A stretch of DNA of 64,000 bases from Promicromonospora sp. Populi (GTDB lineage: Bacteria; Actinomycetota; Actinomycetes; Actinomycetales; Cellulomonadaceae). How positions within the stretch are numbered: the first letter of the stretch is position 1; each line of letters begins with the position of its first letter. The stretch covers positions 3,906,001-3,970,000 of the forward strand of contig NZ_CP163528.1 in the NCBI RefSeq assembly GCF_041081105.1, in the 5' to 3' direction. Shown here piece by piece: positions 25,549 to 33,510 of the stretch. The notes beneath the pieces were generated by a model. It was not told where the DNA came from, searched no databases, and saw only the letters and a program-made list of their open reading frames with translations. The translations under genes were made by a program, and so were the position numbers.

Positions 25549-25992
25549 ATGACCACTCAGAAGAACCTGCTGGACGGCCCGGCCGCGACGCTGCTCCCCG
25601 ACGACTACCCCGCGGCCCGCGAGCGCCTGACCAGTGGCGACGACCCGGTGGCGGTCGCGGCGTCGGCCCCGGCGTCGTCCCTTGTGTGGGCGGTCCTGGC
25701 GGAGGGTGCGCTGGCGGTGGGCAGCGACGCGGCGAACGTGGCGGCCTACGCCTACGCGCGCACCGGCTATCACCGCGGGCTGGACGCGCTGCGCCGGGCC
25801 GGCTGGCGCGGGCAGGGGCCGGTCCCGGCGAGCCACGCGCCGAACCAGGGTTTTCTCCGGGCGCTGCTCGCGCTCTCCGAGGCGGCCCGCCTGATCGGCG
25901 AGGCGGACGAGGCGGAGCGCTGCGCGAAGTTCCTCGTGGACTCGGGCACGTCTGTGGACGAGGTCCGCACCCTGGCGTCCACCACGAAGTAG
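25549..25992 (+). CDS. DUF3151 family protein
   Basis: The 147-residue protein matches the actinobacterial DUF3151 family: [20 protein letters not shown] at the start, then [20 protein letters not shown] and a C-terminal [17 protein letters not shown] helix. The function is unknown. The gene regularly precedes purA in actinobacteria, and does so here with a 74-bp gap. It is helical and has no signal peptide. Confidence 0.85.
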   Translation: MTTQKNLLDGPAATLLPDDYPAARERLTSGDDPVAVAASAPASSLVWAVLAEGALAVGSDAANVAAYAYARTGYHRGLDALRRAGWRGQGPVPASHAPNQGFLRALLALSEAARLIGEADEAERCAKFLVDSGTSVDEVRTLASTTK

Positions 25993-25995
25993 ACT
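25990..25995 (+). promoter_or_regulatory. Candidate -10 box for purA (TAGACT)
   Basis: TAGACT overlaps the DUF3151 stop and would start transcription about 65 bases before purA. The same hexamer, followed by a GC-rich run, precedes purS (30320-30325) and purL (61073-61078), suggesting similar promoters for these purine genes. Confidence 0.4.
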
Positions 25996-26066
25996 CGGGC
26001 GCGGCCCGCGGGCGCCAGGACGGCGCACGACGCGGAGCAACCAAACAGATCCGAGAAGGTGGAGCC

Positions 26067-27359
26067 ATGCCAGGCGTCGTGCTCGTCGGGGCCCAGTGGG
26101 GCGATGAGGGCAAGGGAAAGGCGACGGACCTCCTGGGCTCCCGCGTCGACTACGTGGTCAAGTTCAACGGTGGGAACAACGCGGGGCACACGGTCGTCAT
26201 CGACGACGAGAAGTACGCCCTGCACCTGCTGCCGTCCGGGATCCTGTCGCCGGGTGTGGTGCCGGTCATCGCCAACGGCGTCGTCGTCGACATCGAGGTG
26301 CTGTTCCAGGAGCTCGACGCGCTGATCGAGCGGGGTGTGGACACGTCCCGCCTGCTCGTCTCGGGCAGCGCGCACATCATCGCCCCGTACCACCGCACCA
26401 TCGACAAGGTGACCGAGCGGTTCCTCGGCAAGCGCCGGATCGGCACCACGGGCCGGGGGATCGGCCCGGCGTACGCCGACAAGATCAACCGTGTGGGCAT
26501 CCGCATGTGGGACCTGTTCGACGAGAAGATCCTGCGCGCCAAGATCGAGGGCTCGCTCGACCAGAAGAACCACCTGCTGGTGAAGGTCTACAACCGGCGC
26601 GCCATCACCGTGGACGAGACGCTCGACGAGCTGCTCCAGTTCGCGGAGCGGCTGCGGCCGATGGTCACGGACACCGCCGTCGAGCTGAACAAGGCGCTCG
26701 ACGCGGGCAAGAACGTCCTGTTCGAGGCCGGCCAGGCGACGATGCTCGACATCGACCACGGCACGTACCCGTTCGTCACGTCGTCCAGCGCGACGGCGGG
26801 GGGCGCGGTCACCGGGTCCGGCGTCGGGCCCACGCGGATCGACTCCGTGATCGGTGTCATCAAGGCCTACACGACGCGCGTGGGCGAGGGGCCGTTCCCC
26901 ACCGAGCTGTTCGACGACAAGGGCGAGTTCCTCCGCAAGACCGGCGGCGAGTACGGCGTCACCACGGGCCGCGCGCGCCGCACCGGGTGGTACGACTCCG
27001 TGATCGCCCGCTACGCGACGCGGATCAACGGGCTCACCGACATCGTGCTCACCAAGCTCGACGTGCTCACCGGTATGGAGAAGGTCCCGGTCTGCGTGGC
27101 GTACGACGTCGACGGCGTCCGCTACGACGAGATGCCCACGGACCAGACGGCGTTCCACCACGCCAAGCCGGTCTACGAAGAGTTCGACGGCTGGTGGGAG
27201 GACATCTCCAAGGCCCGCGACTTTACGGACCTGCCGCCGAATGCCCAGGCTTACGTGCACGCGCTCGAAGAGATGTCGGGCACCCGGATCTCCGCGATCG
27301 GCGTGGGCCCGAAGCGCGACGAGATCATCCCCGTCCACGACCTCATCCACAGCCGCTGA
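26067..27359 (+). CDS. purA: Adenylosuccinate synthetase
   Basis: PurA joins IMP and aspartate using GTP, the first step from IMP to AMP. The 430-residue protein has the GTP loop GDEGKGK at residues 12-18, [12 protein letters not shown] (IMP/GTP site), the [14 protein letters not shown] segment and VGPTRID. ATG 26067 has AAGGTGGAG upstream. purD follows after 25 bp. All expected motifs and the usual length are present. Confidence 0.97.
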   Translation: MPGVVLVGAQWGDEGKGKATDLLGSRVDYVVKFNGGNNAGHTVVIDDEKYALHLLPSGILSPGVVPVIANGVVVDIEVLFQELDALIERGVDTSRLLVSGSAHIIAPYHRTIDKVTERFLGKRRIGTTGRGIGPAYADKINRVGIRMWDLFDEKILRAKIEGSLDQKNHLLVKVYNRRAITVDETLDELLQFAERLRPMVTDTAVELNKALDAGKNVLFEAGQATMLDIDHGTYPFVTSSSATAGGAVTGSGVGPTRIDSVIGVIKAYTTRVGEGPFPTELFDDKGEFLRKTGGEYGVTTGRARRTGWYDSVIARYATRINGLTDIVLTKLDVLTGMEKVPVCVAYDVDGVRYDEMPTDQTAFHHAKPVYEEFDGWWEDISKARDFTDLPPNAQAYVHALEEMSGTRISAIGVGPKRDEIIPVHDLIHSR

Positions 27360-27384
27360 CCCACCAAGAGAGCCCTCCGCCACA

Positions 27385-28674
27385 GTGAAGATCCTCGTCA
27401 TCGGGACCGGTGCCCGCGAGCACGCCATCGTCCACTCCCTCCAGCGGGAGACCGCGTCCGGGACCGCCGTCCACGAGCTCCACGCCGCGCCGGGCAATCC
27501 CGGTATCGCCGCGTCGACCACGCTGCACAAGGTCGACCCCCTGGACGGCTCAGCCGTGGCGGCGCTGGCCGAGCAGATCGGTGCGGAGCTGGTCGTGATC
27601 GGCCCGGAGGCGCCGCTCGTGGCGGGCGTCGCGGACTCCGTCCGGGCGGCGGGGATCGCGGTGTTCGGGCCCTCCGGCGAGGCGGCCCGGCTCGAGGGCT
27701 CCAAGTCGTTCGCCAAGGAGGTCATGGCCGCCGCCGGCGTGCCGACCGCGATGGCGCACCTGTGCACCGACGCAGACGAGGTCGCCGCCGCGCTGGACGC
27801 GTTCGGCGCCCCGTACGTGGTCAAGGACGACGGCCTCGCGGCCGGCAAGGGTGTGGTGGTCACGGACGACCGCGAGGCCGCACTCGTCCACGGCGAGGCC
27901 TGCCTGGCCAACCCGAACGGTCGTGTGGTGGTCGAGGAGTACCTCGACGGCCCCGAGGTCTCGCTGTTCTGCCTGTCCGACGGCGCGACGGTGGTCCCGC
28001 TGGTCCCGGCACAGGACTTCAAGCGCGCCGGGGACGGCGACGCGGGCCTCAACACCGGCGGGATGGGCGCGTACACGCCGCTGGGCTGGGTGCCGTCGGG
28101 CCTGGTGGACGAGGTCCTGACCCGCGTCGCGCAGCCCACCGTGGACGAGATGGCCCGCCGGGGCACGCCGTTCTCCGGGGTGCTGTATGTCGGGATCGCG
28201 CTGACCAGCCGCGGCACCCGGGTCGTGGAGTTCAACGCGCGCTTCGGCGACCCGGAGGTGCAGTCCGTGCTTGCCCGGCTCGCGACGCCGTTGTCGACGA
28301 TCCTGCTCGCGGCGGCCCACGGCAGGCTCGCCGAGCTGGAGCCGCTGCGCTGGCGCCCCGAGGCCTCGGTCACGGTGGTCGTCGCGTCCGAGGGCTACCC
28401 GGAGCTTGCCCGGTCGGGCGACCCGATCACGGGTATCGACGACGCCGGGGCGCTGCCCGGGGTGCACGTGCTGCACGCCGGTACTGCGATCTCCGCATCC
28501 GGTGAGCTGGTCAGCGCGGGCGGCCGCGTGCTGTCCGTGGTGGCGCTGGGCGCCGACCTGGCGGACGCCCGGCGTCGTGCCTACGACGGTGTCGCGAAGA
28601 TCGGCCTGAAGGGTTCGCACCACCGCACGGACATCGCGCTGAAGGCGGAGCGCGGCGAGGTCACCGTCCCGTAG
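27385..28674 (+). CDS. purD: Phosphoribosylamine--glycine ligase (GAR synthetase)
   Basis: PurD makes glycinamide ribonucleotide from phosphoribosylamine, glycine and ATP, step two of purine synthesis. The 429-residue protein begins MKILVIGTGAREHAIVHSLQ and has the ATP-grasp segments VVKDDGLAAGKGVVV and VVEFNARFGDPEVQ. GTG 27385 is preceded by AAGAGAG. It lies 25 bp after purA, so the two are probably one operon. Length is normal. Confidence 0.96.
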   Translation: MKILVIGTGAREHAIVHSLQRETASGTAVHELHAAPGNPGIAASTTLHKVDPLDGSAVAALAEQIGAELVVIGPEAPLVAGVADSVRAAGIAVFGPSGEAARLEGSKSFAKEVMAAAGVPTAMAHLCTDADEVAAALDAFGAPYVVKDDGLAAGKGVVVTDDREAALVHGEACLANPNGRVVVEEYLDGPEVSLFCLSDGATVVPLVPAQDFKRAGDGDAGLNTGGMGAYTPLGWVPSGLVDEVLTRVAQPTVDEMARRGTPFSGVLYVGIALTSRGTRVVEFNARFGDPEVQSVLARLATPLSTILLAAAHGRLAELEPLRWRPEASVTVVVASEGYPELARSGDPITGIDDAGALPGVHVLHAGTAISASGELVSAGGRVLSVVALGADLADARRRAYDGVAKIGLKGSHHRTDIALKAERGEVTVP

Positions 28675-28764
28675 GTCGGCGCGCTCGTCTCGCTGCGCGT
28701 CGGCTTCATCTCCGGGAAACTCGAGTGACGTTAATATCGCCGCCTGTCGACACCGGGAGTAGTC

Positions 28765-29523
28765 GTGGCTGAGCGCGTCACGTTCGAGAGCACCACAGGA
28801 CCGCGCCTCGCGGGCATCATCGATCTGCCCGACGGCGAGGTGCGTGGCTGGGGCGTGTTCTCGCACGGGTTCACGCTGGGCAAGGACTCGCCGGCCGCGG
28901 CGCGGATCTGCAAGCAGCTCGCCAGCGAGGGCATCGGGATGCTCCGGTTCGACAACCTGGGCCTGGGCGACTCCGAGGGCGACTGGGGCGACGGCTCCTT
29001 CACGCACAAGGTCGCGGACACCGTGCAGGCCGCTCGGTTCATGGCCGACGAGGGCCGACCCGTGCACCTGCTGGTGGGGCACTCGTTCGGCGGCGCGGCA
29101 GTGATCGCGGCCGCGGGGGACGTGCCGGGGGTGCAGGCGGTCGCGACGATCGGCGCCCCCGTCCAGCCGCGGCACGCGGAGCACAACTACGACGCCGTCC
29201 TGGGCCGGGTGTTCGACGACGGCCACGCGCAGTGGATGGTCGGCGGCCGTGCGCTGACGCTCAAGCGGCACTTCGTGGAGGACGTCCGCCGGGCGGAGCT
29301 GCGGTCGAAGATCCGGGAGATGGGCTCACCGCTGCTGGTGATGCACTCGCCGACGGACAGCACGGTGGACATCTCGAACGCCGGGGAGATCTTCCGGGAG
29401 GCGCGGCACCCGCGCTCGTTCGTGTCGCTGGAGGGTGCCGACCACCTGCTCACCGCACCCGGTCAGGCCAAGCGTGCGGCCCGCATCATCAGCGCCTGGG
29501 CGGACCAGTACCTGACGGTCTGA
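28765..29523 (+). CDS. Alpha/beta hydrolase
   Basis: The 252-residue protein has the nucleophile elbow GHSFGG near residue 107, an oxyanion segment FSHGFTLGKDSPAA near residue 31, and late Asp (HSPTDSTVD) and His (EGADHLLTAP) that complete the triad. Such proteins often act on acyl esters; OsmC-linked esterases look similar. GTG 28765 follows GGGAG by 6 bases. Its 3' end overlaps the convergent membrane protein gene by 35 bp. Confidence 0.85.
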   Translation: MAERVTFESTTGPRLAGIIDLPDGEVRGWGVFSHGFTLGKDSPAAARICKQLASEGIGMLRFDNLGLGDSEGDWGDGSFTHKVADTVQAARFMADEGRPVHLLVGHSFGGAAVIAAAGDVPGVQAVATIGAPVQPRHAEHNYDAVLGRVFDDGHAQWMVGGRALTLKRHFVEDVRRAELRSKIREMGSPLLVMHSPTDSTVDISNAGEIFREARHPRSFVSLEGADHLLTAPGQAKRAARIISAWADQYLTV

Positions 29524-30199
29524 GCTGCAGTGTCTCCGGCGTCGGCCGGTGCCCGCAGAACGCGAGGCCGTAGAGGAACGTGACGACGACGGCGAGCAGC
29601 AGCACCTCCCCGCCGTCCTCCAGCGCGCTCAGGACCACGTGCCAGACACCTCGGTTCGTCGTGAAACCGTGCACGGCGTCGATCCCGACGCCGCACAGCA
29701 CCAGGAGCGCGAGGAGCACCGTGAGCACACGGGACGCGGCCTTCCACTCGGGCGCCGCGAACCGGTACCCGACGGCGATCGCCGTCAGCAGGACGGCCCC
29801 GATGAACGCCAGCCACACCAGCTCGCCTACCGGCTGCCCGTAGGGGTACGGGATGGTGACGTTCGCGGAGACGACCTTGGCCATGCGCTCGTGCAGCATG
29901 AAGTAGTCGTCGGCGAGGAGCACGACGAAGACCGCCGACCACCCCGCGAGCACCGCCTGCCGGTGCGCGACCGCGAGGTAGAGCGCCAGGCCGGCCGCCC
30001 ACGCAGCGAACACGTACCCGACCACCTCGGGGACGCTGCGCTCCATCGCAAACCGGAAGCCCGGCCACTCGGGGATCCCCAGGAACGAGTGCGTGAGAAA
30101 GATCAGGTTCAGGCCGAGGGCCACCGTGACCAGCATGCCGAAGAGGCCCACGACCGGACGGTGGTGCAGCCCGAGGGCCGCGGCGGCTCGCGTGTGCAC
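29489..30199 (-). CDS. Multi-pass membrane protein of unknown function (236 aa)
   Basis: About six membrane helices can be seen. A conserved-looking stretch DDYFMLHERMAKV lies between the third and fourth helices and could face a pocket. GTG 30199 (starting MHTRAAAALGLHHRP) is chosen because GAGGAGA lies 6 bases upstream; a longer frame from 30280 has an unlikely Pro/Arg-rich start. Its last 35 bp overlap the end of the convergent hydrolase gene. I do not recognise the family. Confidence 0.65.
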   Translation of the reverse strand: MHTRAAAALGLHHRPVVGLFGMLVTVALGLNLIFLTHSFLGIPEWPGFRFAMERSVPEVVGYVFAAWAAGLALYLAVAHRQAVLAGWSAVFVVLLADDYFMLHERMAKVVSANVTIPYPYGQPVGELVWLAFIGAVLLTAIAVGYRFAAPEWKAASRVLTVLLALLVLCGVGIDAVHGFTTNRGVWHVVLSALEDGGEVLLLAVVVTFLYGLAFCGHRPTPETLQLRPSGTGPPRR

Positions 30200-30372
30200 T
30201 GAAGTTCTCCTCTTCGAGACGGTGGCCGGGGGACGGCGGCGCGGATGCGGACACGCTTCCGTGGCGGGATGAGGGGTCAAGGAGAAGTTGGTGAGAGTCC
30301 TCTCATCTGGCGTCCCGGGTAGACTTGCGCCGTAGATTCCCTCGCCATTCCTCCCATCAGCAAGGAGCCTTC

Positions 30373-30651
30373 GTGGGACGCGTCGTCGTCGAGGTCATGC
30401 CCAAGCCCGAGATCCTGGACCCCCAGGGCAAGGCTGTGGTCGGAGCGCTGCCGCGCCTCGGCTTCACCCAGTTCTCCGGTGTGCGTCAGGGCAAGCGGTT
30501 CGAGCTCGAGGTGGACGGTGAGGTGACGCCGGAGATCCTCGCCGCCGCGCAGGAGGCAGCTGCCACCCTGCTGTCCAACCCGGTGATCGAGGACGTCGTG
30601 TCGGTGACCGACGCGTCCGCCGAACCGGCCGGCGCGACGGTGAGCGCCTGA
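30373..30651 (+). CDS. purS: Phosphoribosylformylglycinamidine synthase subunit PurS
   Basis: PurS is the small scaffold subunit that couples PurQ and PurL in making FGAM. The 92-residue protein begins [20 protein letters not shown] and has the typical [13 protein letters not shown] strand. GTG 30373 has AAGGAG 5 bases upstream. The stop overlaps the purQ start by one base. The partner purL lies about 30 kb away in this window. A TAGACT box at 30320 is the likely promoter. Confidence 0.95.
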   Translation: MGRVVVEVMPKPEILDPQGKAVVGALPRLGFTQFSGVRQGKRFELEVDGEVTPEILAAAQEAAATLLSNPVIEDVVSVTDASAEPAGATVSA

Positions 30652-31400
30652 TGTCGGTGACCGAGCCGACGTCGAGCACGGTGGCGAAGCCCGGGATCCG
30701 CGGCGCCCGGATCGGCGTCGTCACGTTCCCCGGCACGCTCGACGACCGGGACGCGGCACGCGCCGTGCGCCTGGCCGGCGCGGAAGCCGTGTCGCTGTGG
30801 CACGCGGACGCGTCGCTGCACGACGTCGACGCGGTGGTGCTGCCCGGCGGTTTCTCCTACGGCGACTACCTGCGCGCGGGAGCGATCAGCCGGTTCGCGC
30901 CGGCGATGACCACGCTGGTCGACGCCGCCAAGGGCGGTATGCCGGTGCTCGGCATCTGCAACGGCTTCCAGGTCCTCACCGAGGCCCACCTGCTGCCGGG
31001 GTCGATGGTCAAGAACGACCACCTGCACTTCGTGTGCCGGGAGCAGGCGCTGATCGTCGAGAACGCGCGCACCGCCTGGACCAACGAGTTCCGCCGCGGC
31101 CAGCAGATCAAGATCCCGCTGAAGAACCAGGACGGCCAGTTCGTCGCCGACGAGCGCACGCTCGACGAGCTCGAGGGCGAGGGCCGGGTGGTCTTCCGTT
31201 ACGACGGCTGGAACCCGAACGGTTCGCGTCGTGACATCGCGGGTATCACCAACGACCGCGGCAACGTGGTGGGCCTCATGCCGCACCCGGAGCACGCGGT
31301 GGAGGCCGGCTTCGGCCCGGCGTCCGCCGAAGGACCGCGCTCCGGCGTCGACGGGCTGACGTTCTTCACGTCGGTGCTGTCGTCGCTGGTCCACGCGTGA
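30651..31400 (+). CDS. purQ: Phosphoribosylformylglycinamidine synthase subunit PurQ
   Basis: PurQ is the glutaminase subunit that supplies ammonia to PurL. The 249-residue class I amidotransferase has the nucleophile Cys103 in [10 protein letters not shown] and His212/Glu214 in [10 protein letters not shown] short extension of about 18 residues precedes the usual [16 protein letters not shown] start. Translation is coupled to purS (TGATG overlap). Confidence 0.96.
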   Translation: MSVTEPTSSTVAKPGIRGARIGVVTFPGTLDDRDAARAVRLAGAEAVSLWHADASLHDVDAVVLPGGFSYGDYLRAGAISRFAPAMTTLVDAAKGGMPVLGICNGFQVLTEAHLLPGSMVKNDHLHFVCREQALIVENARTAWTNEFRRGQQIKIPLKNQDGQFVADERTLDELEGEGRVVFRYDGWNPNGSRRDIAGITNDRGNVVGLMPHPEHAVEAGFGPASAEGPRSGVDGLTFFTSVLSSLVHA

Positions 31401-31427
31401 TCGTCGGCCTGGCCGAGGTGGGCACGC

Positions 31428-32558
31428 ATGGCGGCTGAGGTTCTCGCGGGCACAACCATCGAGACGGTCGCCTGGGACCACGCCGACGCCGTCCGCCTGC
31501 GCGACGACCAGCAGCGCGAGATCGACCTGCGGTATGCCGGCAGCGCTGGGCCCGACCCGCGCGATCAGGTCGACCCGTCAAACGTGTTCGCGACCCTGCT
31601 GCTGCGGATCGACGGCGAGCCCGCCGGGCATGCGGCCGTGCGCGACCTGTCGGGGCGCGACGACCACCAGGGTGGCCGGCACCCCGAGGGCACCGCCGAG
31701 GTCAAGCGGGTGTACGTGGCGCCGGGTTACCGCGGCCGCGGGCTCTCCCGGACCCTGATGGAAGCGGTCGAGGAGGTGGCCCGCGCCGGAGGCGTGCGGC
31801 ACCTGATCCTGGAGAGCGGGCTCATGCAGCCCGAGTCGCTGGGGCTGTACCTGCGGCTGGGCTACGACCCGGTCGAGTCGTTCGGCGTGTTCGCGGGCGA
31901 GCCCGACTCGCGGTGCTTCGGCAAGTGGCTTGAGGCCGCGCCAGGCGGGGCGGCAGACGGCGCCGAGTCCGGACGTCGGCCCGCGCCGTCGTCGGACCTG
32001 AAAGTTCGCGAGGTGCCGTGGGACCACCCCGACGCCGCCGCGCTGCGGCGCGGCATGTGGGCCTTCCTGCGGGACCTTTACCCCGGCCTGGCGCACGACG
32101 TCGAGGCGCGTGGCGGGCACGAGGTCGTCGACGCCGAGCATGGGCGCGCCGCCCGCGCGACCTTCCTGGCGACGCTCGACGGGCGGCCGGTGGGCTGCGC
32201 GACGCTCGGCGCGGCCCAGGTGGGGCCGGCGCACCTCGCGGCGGACCCGCTGGACGGCCTCACCGGGCTGGCCCGTGCGGGCACCGGCCCGAGCGCCGAC
32301 AACCCCGAAGGCTTCGAGATGCGGAGCGTGTTCGTTGACCCGTCAGCCCGGCGGGCCGGCGTCGCGAAGACCCTGGTCCGGCAAATCGAGGACGCCGCCC
32401 GACGCCAGGGCGGGCGGGCGCTCTGTCTCGTGACCGGCATCTGGCAGCCGGAGGCGCTGCGGCTCTACGTGCAGCTCGGCTACCGGCCCGTGCTGCCGTA
32501 CCCGCCGCACGACCCCCGGAACCCGGTGCTCCTGTACCTGGGCAGGAAGCTCGCGTAA
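31428..32558 (+). CDS. Protein with two GNAT acetyltransferase domains
   Basis: The 376-residue protein is an internal duplication. The first domain has the acetyl-CoA motif VYVAPGYRGRGLSRTLMEAV near residue 95 and the second VFVDPSARRAGVAKTLVRQI near residue 300. Each ends with a similar LYLRLGY / LYVQLGY segment. The second motif A (R-R-A-G-V-A) deviates from the Q/RxxGxG pattern and may be weaker. It begins 27 bp after purQ and could share its transcript. Substrate unknown. Confidence 0.82.
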   Translation: MAAEVLAGTTIETVAWDHADAVRLRDDQQREIDLRYAGSAGPDPRDQVDPSNVFATLLLRIDGEPAGHAAVRDLSGRDDHQGGRHPEGTAEVKRVYVAPGYRGRGLSRTLMEAVEEVARAGGVRHLILESGLMQPESLGLYLRLGYDPVESFGVFAGEPDSRCFGKWLEAAPGGAADGAESGRRPAPSSDLKVREVPWDHPDAAALRRGMWAFLRDLYPGLAHDVEARGGHEVVDAEHGRAARATFLATLDGRPVGCATLGAAQVGPAHLAADPLDGLTGLARAGTGPSADNPEGFEMRSVFVDPSARRAGVAKTLVRQIEDAARRQGGRALCLVTGIWQPEALRLYVQLGYRPVLPYPPHDPRNPVLLYLGRKLA

Positions 32559-32603
32559 GTGTTCGCGCCAGGTTCCCCTCTTGGGTAACAAGGCTGGAGA
32601 TGC

Positions 32604-33413
32604 CTACCGCCCGCGGAGGTACTCCAGTTGCGCGCGGACCGACGAGCGGGCCGCGATCAGTACCGACGGGTCGACGTCGGAGTACACCGCGCCGGTCACC
32701 GCGTCCAGGAGCGGGTCTGGGAGCGGCGCATCGGCGTCGGACAGCTTTGCCCCGAGCGTCGCGAGAGCCAAACGCACCTGGTCCAGCCGCTCCAGCCGGT
32801 GGTCGCGGTAGGCGCGCACCGCCGCACCCAGGTCGGGGATGACAGGTCCGTGCCCCGGTAGCCCCGGCACGGGGGCCGGCAGGTCGAGCGCGCCCAGCCG
32901 GTCCAGCGAGGCCAGGTAGTCCCGCAGCGAGCCGTCCGGCTCGGCCAGCACGGTGGTCCCCTGGCCCAGCACGGTGTCGCCGGTGAGCACCACGCTGCCC
33001 GACGCCGGACCACCGGGAACCGACACCACCAAGCACACCGAGTCCGCGGTGTGCCCCGGCGTGGCCAGCACCTTGATCCGCACCCCCGCGACGTCGAGAA
33101 CCTCGCCGTCGCCCAGTGGCTCGCCGCCCACGCAGAACTCCGGCGACGCGCCCCGCGACGGCGCCCCCGTCAGCTCCCGGAAGCGGGCCAGCCCTCCGGT
33201 GTGGTCCGCGTGCCGGTGGGTCACCAGCACCAGGTCGACCGGGCCGGCGTCGGCCAGCGCGACCAGGTGCGGCTCCAGCTCCGGCCCCGGATCCACCACC
33301 ACGCAGCCCGGCGAGCCGGGCGCGCGCAGCACGTACGACCGGGTCCCGTCGAGCGTCATCGGGCCGGGATTGTCGGCGCGCAGAACCCTCGCGAAGGGGG
33401 GAATGAGATCCAC
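32604..33413 (-). CDS. Metallo-beta-lactamase-fold hydrolase
   Basis: The 269-residue protein has the zinc motif THRHADHTGG near residue 65, later TPGHTADS and TGDTVLGQG ligands, and GHGPVI. The layout fits the LACTB2/RNase-Z-like or glyoxalase II-like group of small MBL hydrolases rather than true beta-lactamases, and there is no signal peptide. GTG 33413 is 6 bases after a TAGGGT box on its strand (33420-33425), so the mRNA is probably leaderless. It converges with the tandem GNAT gene across 45 bp. Confidence 0.85.
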   Translation of the reverse strand: MDLIPPFARVLRADNPGPMTLDGTRSYVLRAPGSPGCVVVDPGPELEPHLVALADAGPVDLVLVTHRHADHTGGLARFRELTGAPSRGASPEFCVGGEPLGDGEVLDVAGVRIKVLATPGHTADSVCLVVSVPGGPASGSVVLTGDTVLGQGTTVLAEPDGSLRDYLASLDRLGALDLPAPVPGLPGHGPVIPDLGAAVRAYRDHRLERLDQVRLALATLGAKLSDADAPLPDPLLDAVTGAVYSDVDPSVLIAARSSVRAQLEYLRGR

Positions 33414-33510
33414 CGGAACACCCTATCCAGCGGGCAACAGGTCTTGTGCACGGGCCAACTCCGGTGTGTGATCGGTCAAGCACCTCCCAAAGACGAGAGG
33501 AACCCCTTCG

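Noticed and set aside
25770..28373. An 867-codon open frame on the minus strand across DUF3151, purA and purD
   Set aside because: It is the mirror of highly conserved purA and purD in GC-rich DNA, has no ribosome site and no recognisable domain, and its composition (Arg/Ser/Asp-rich) is that of a shadow frame.
32604..33413. A true beta-lactamase
   Set aside because: No signal peptide and only the general metallo-beta-lactamase fold motifs; more like small cytoplasmic MBL hydrolases.
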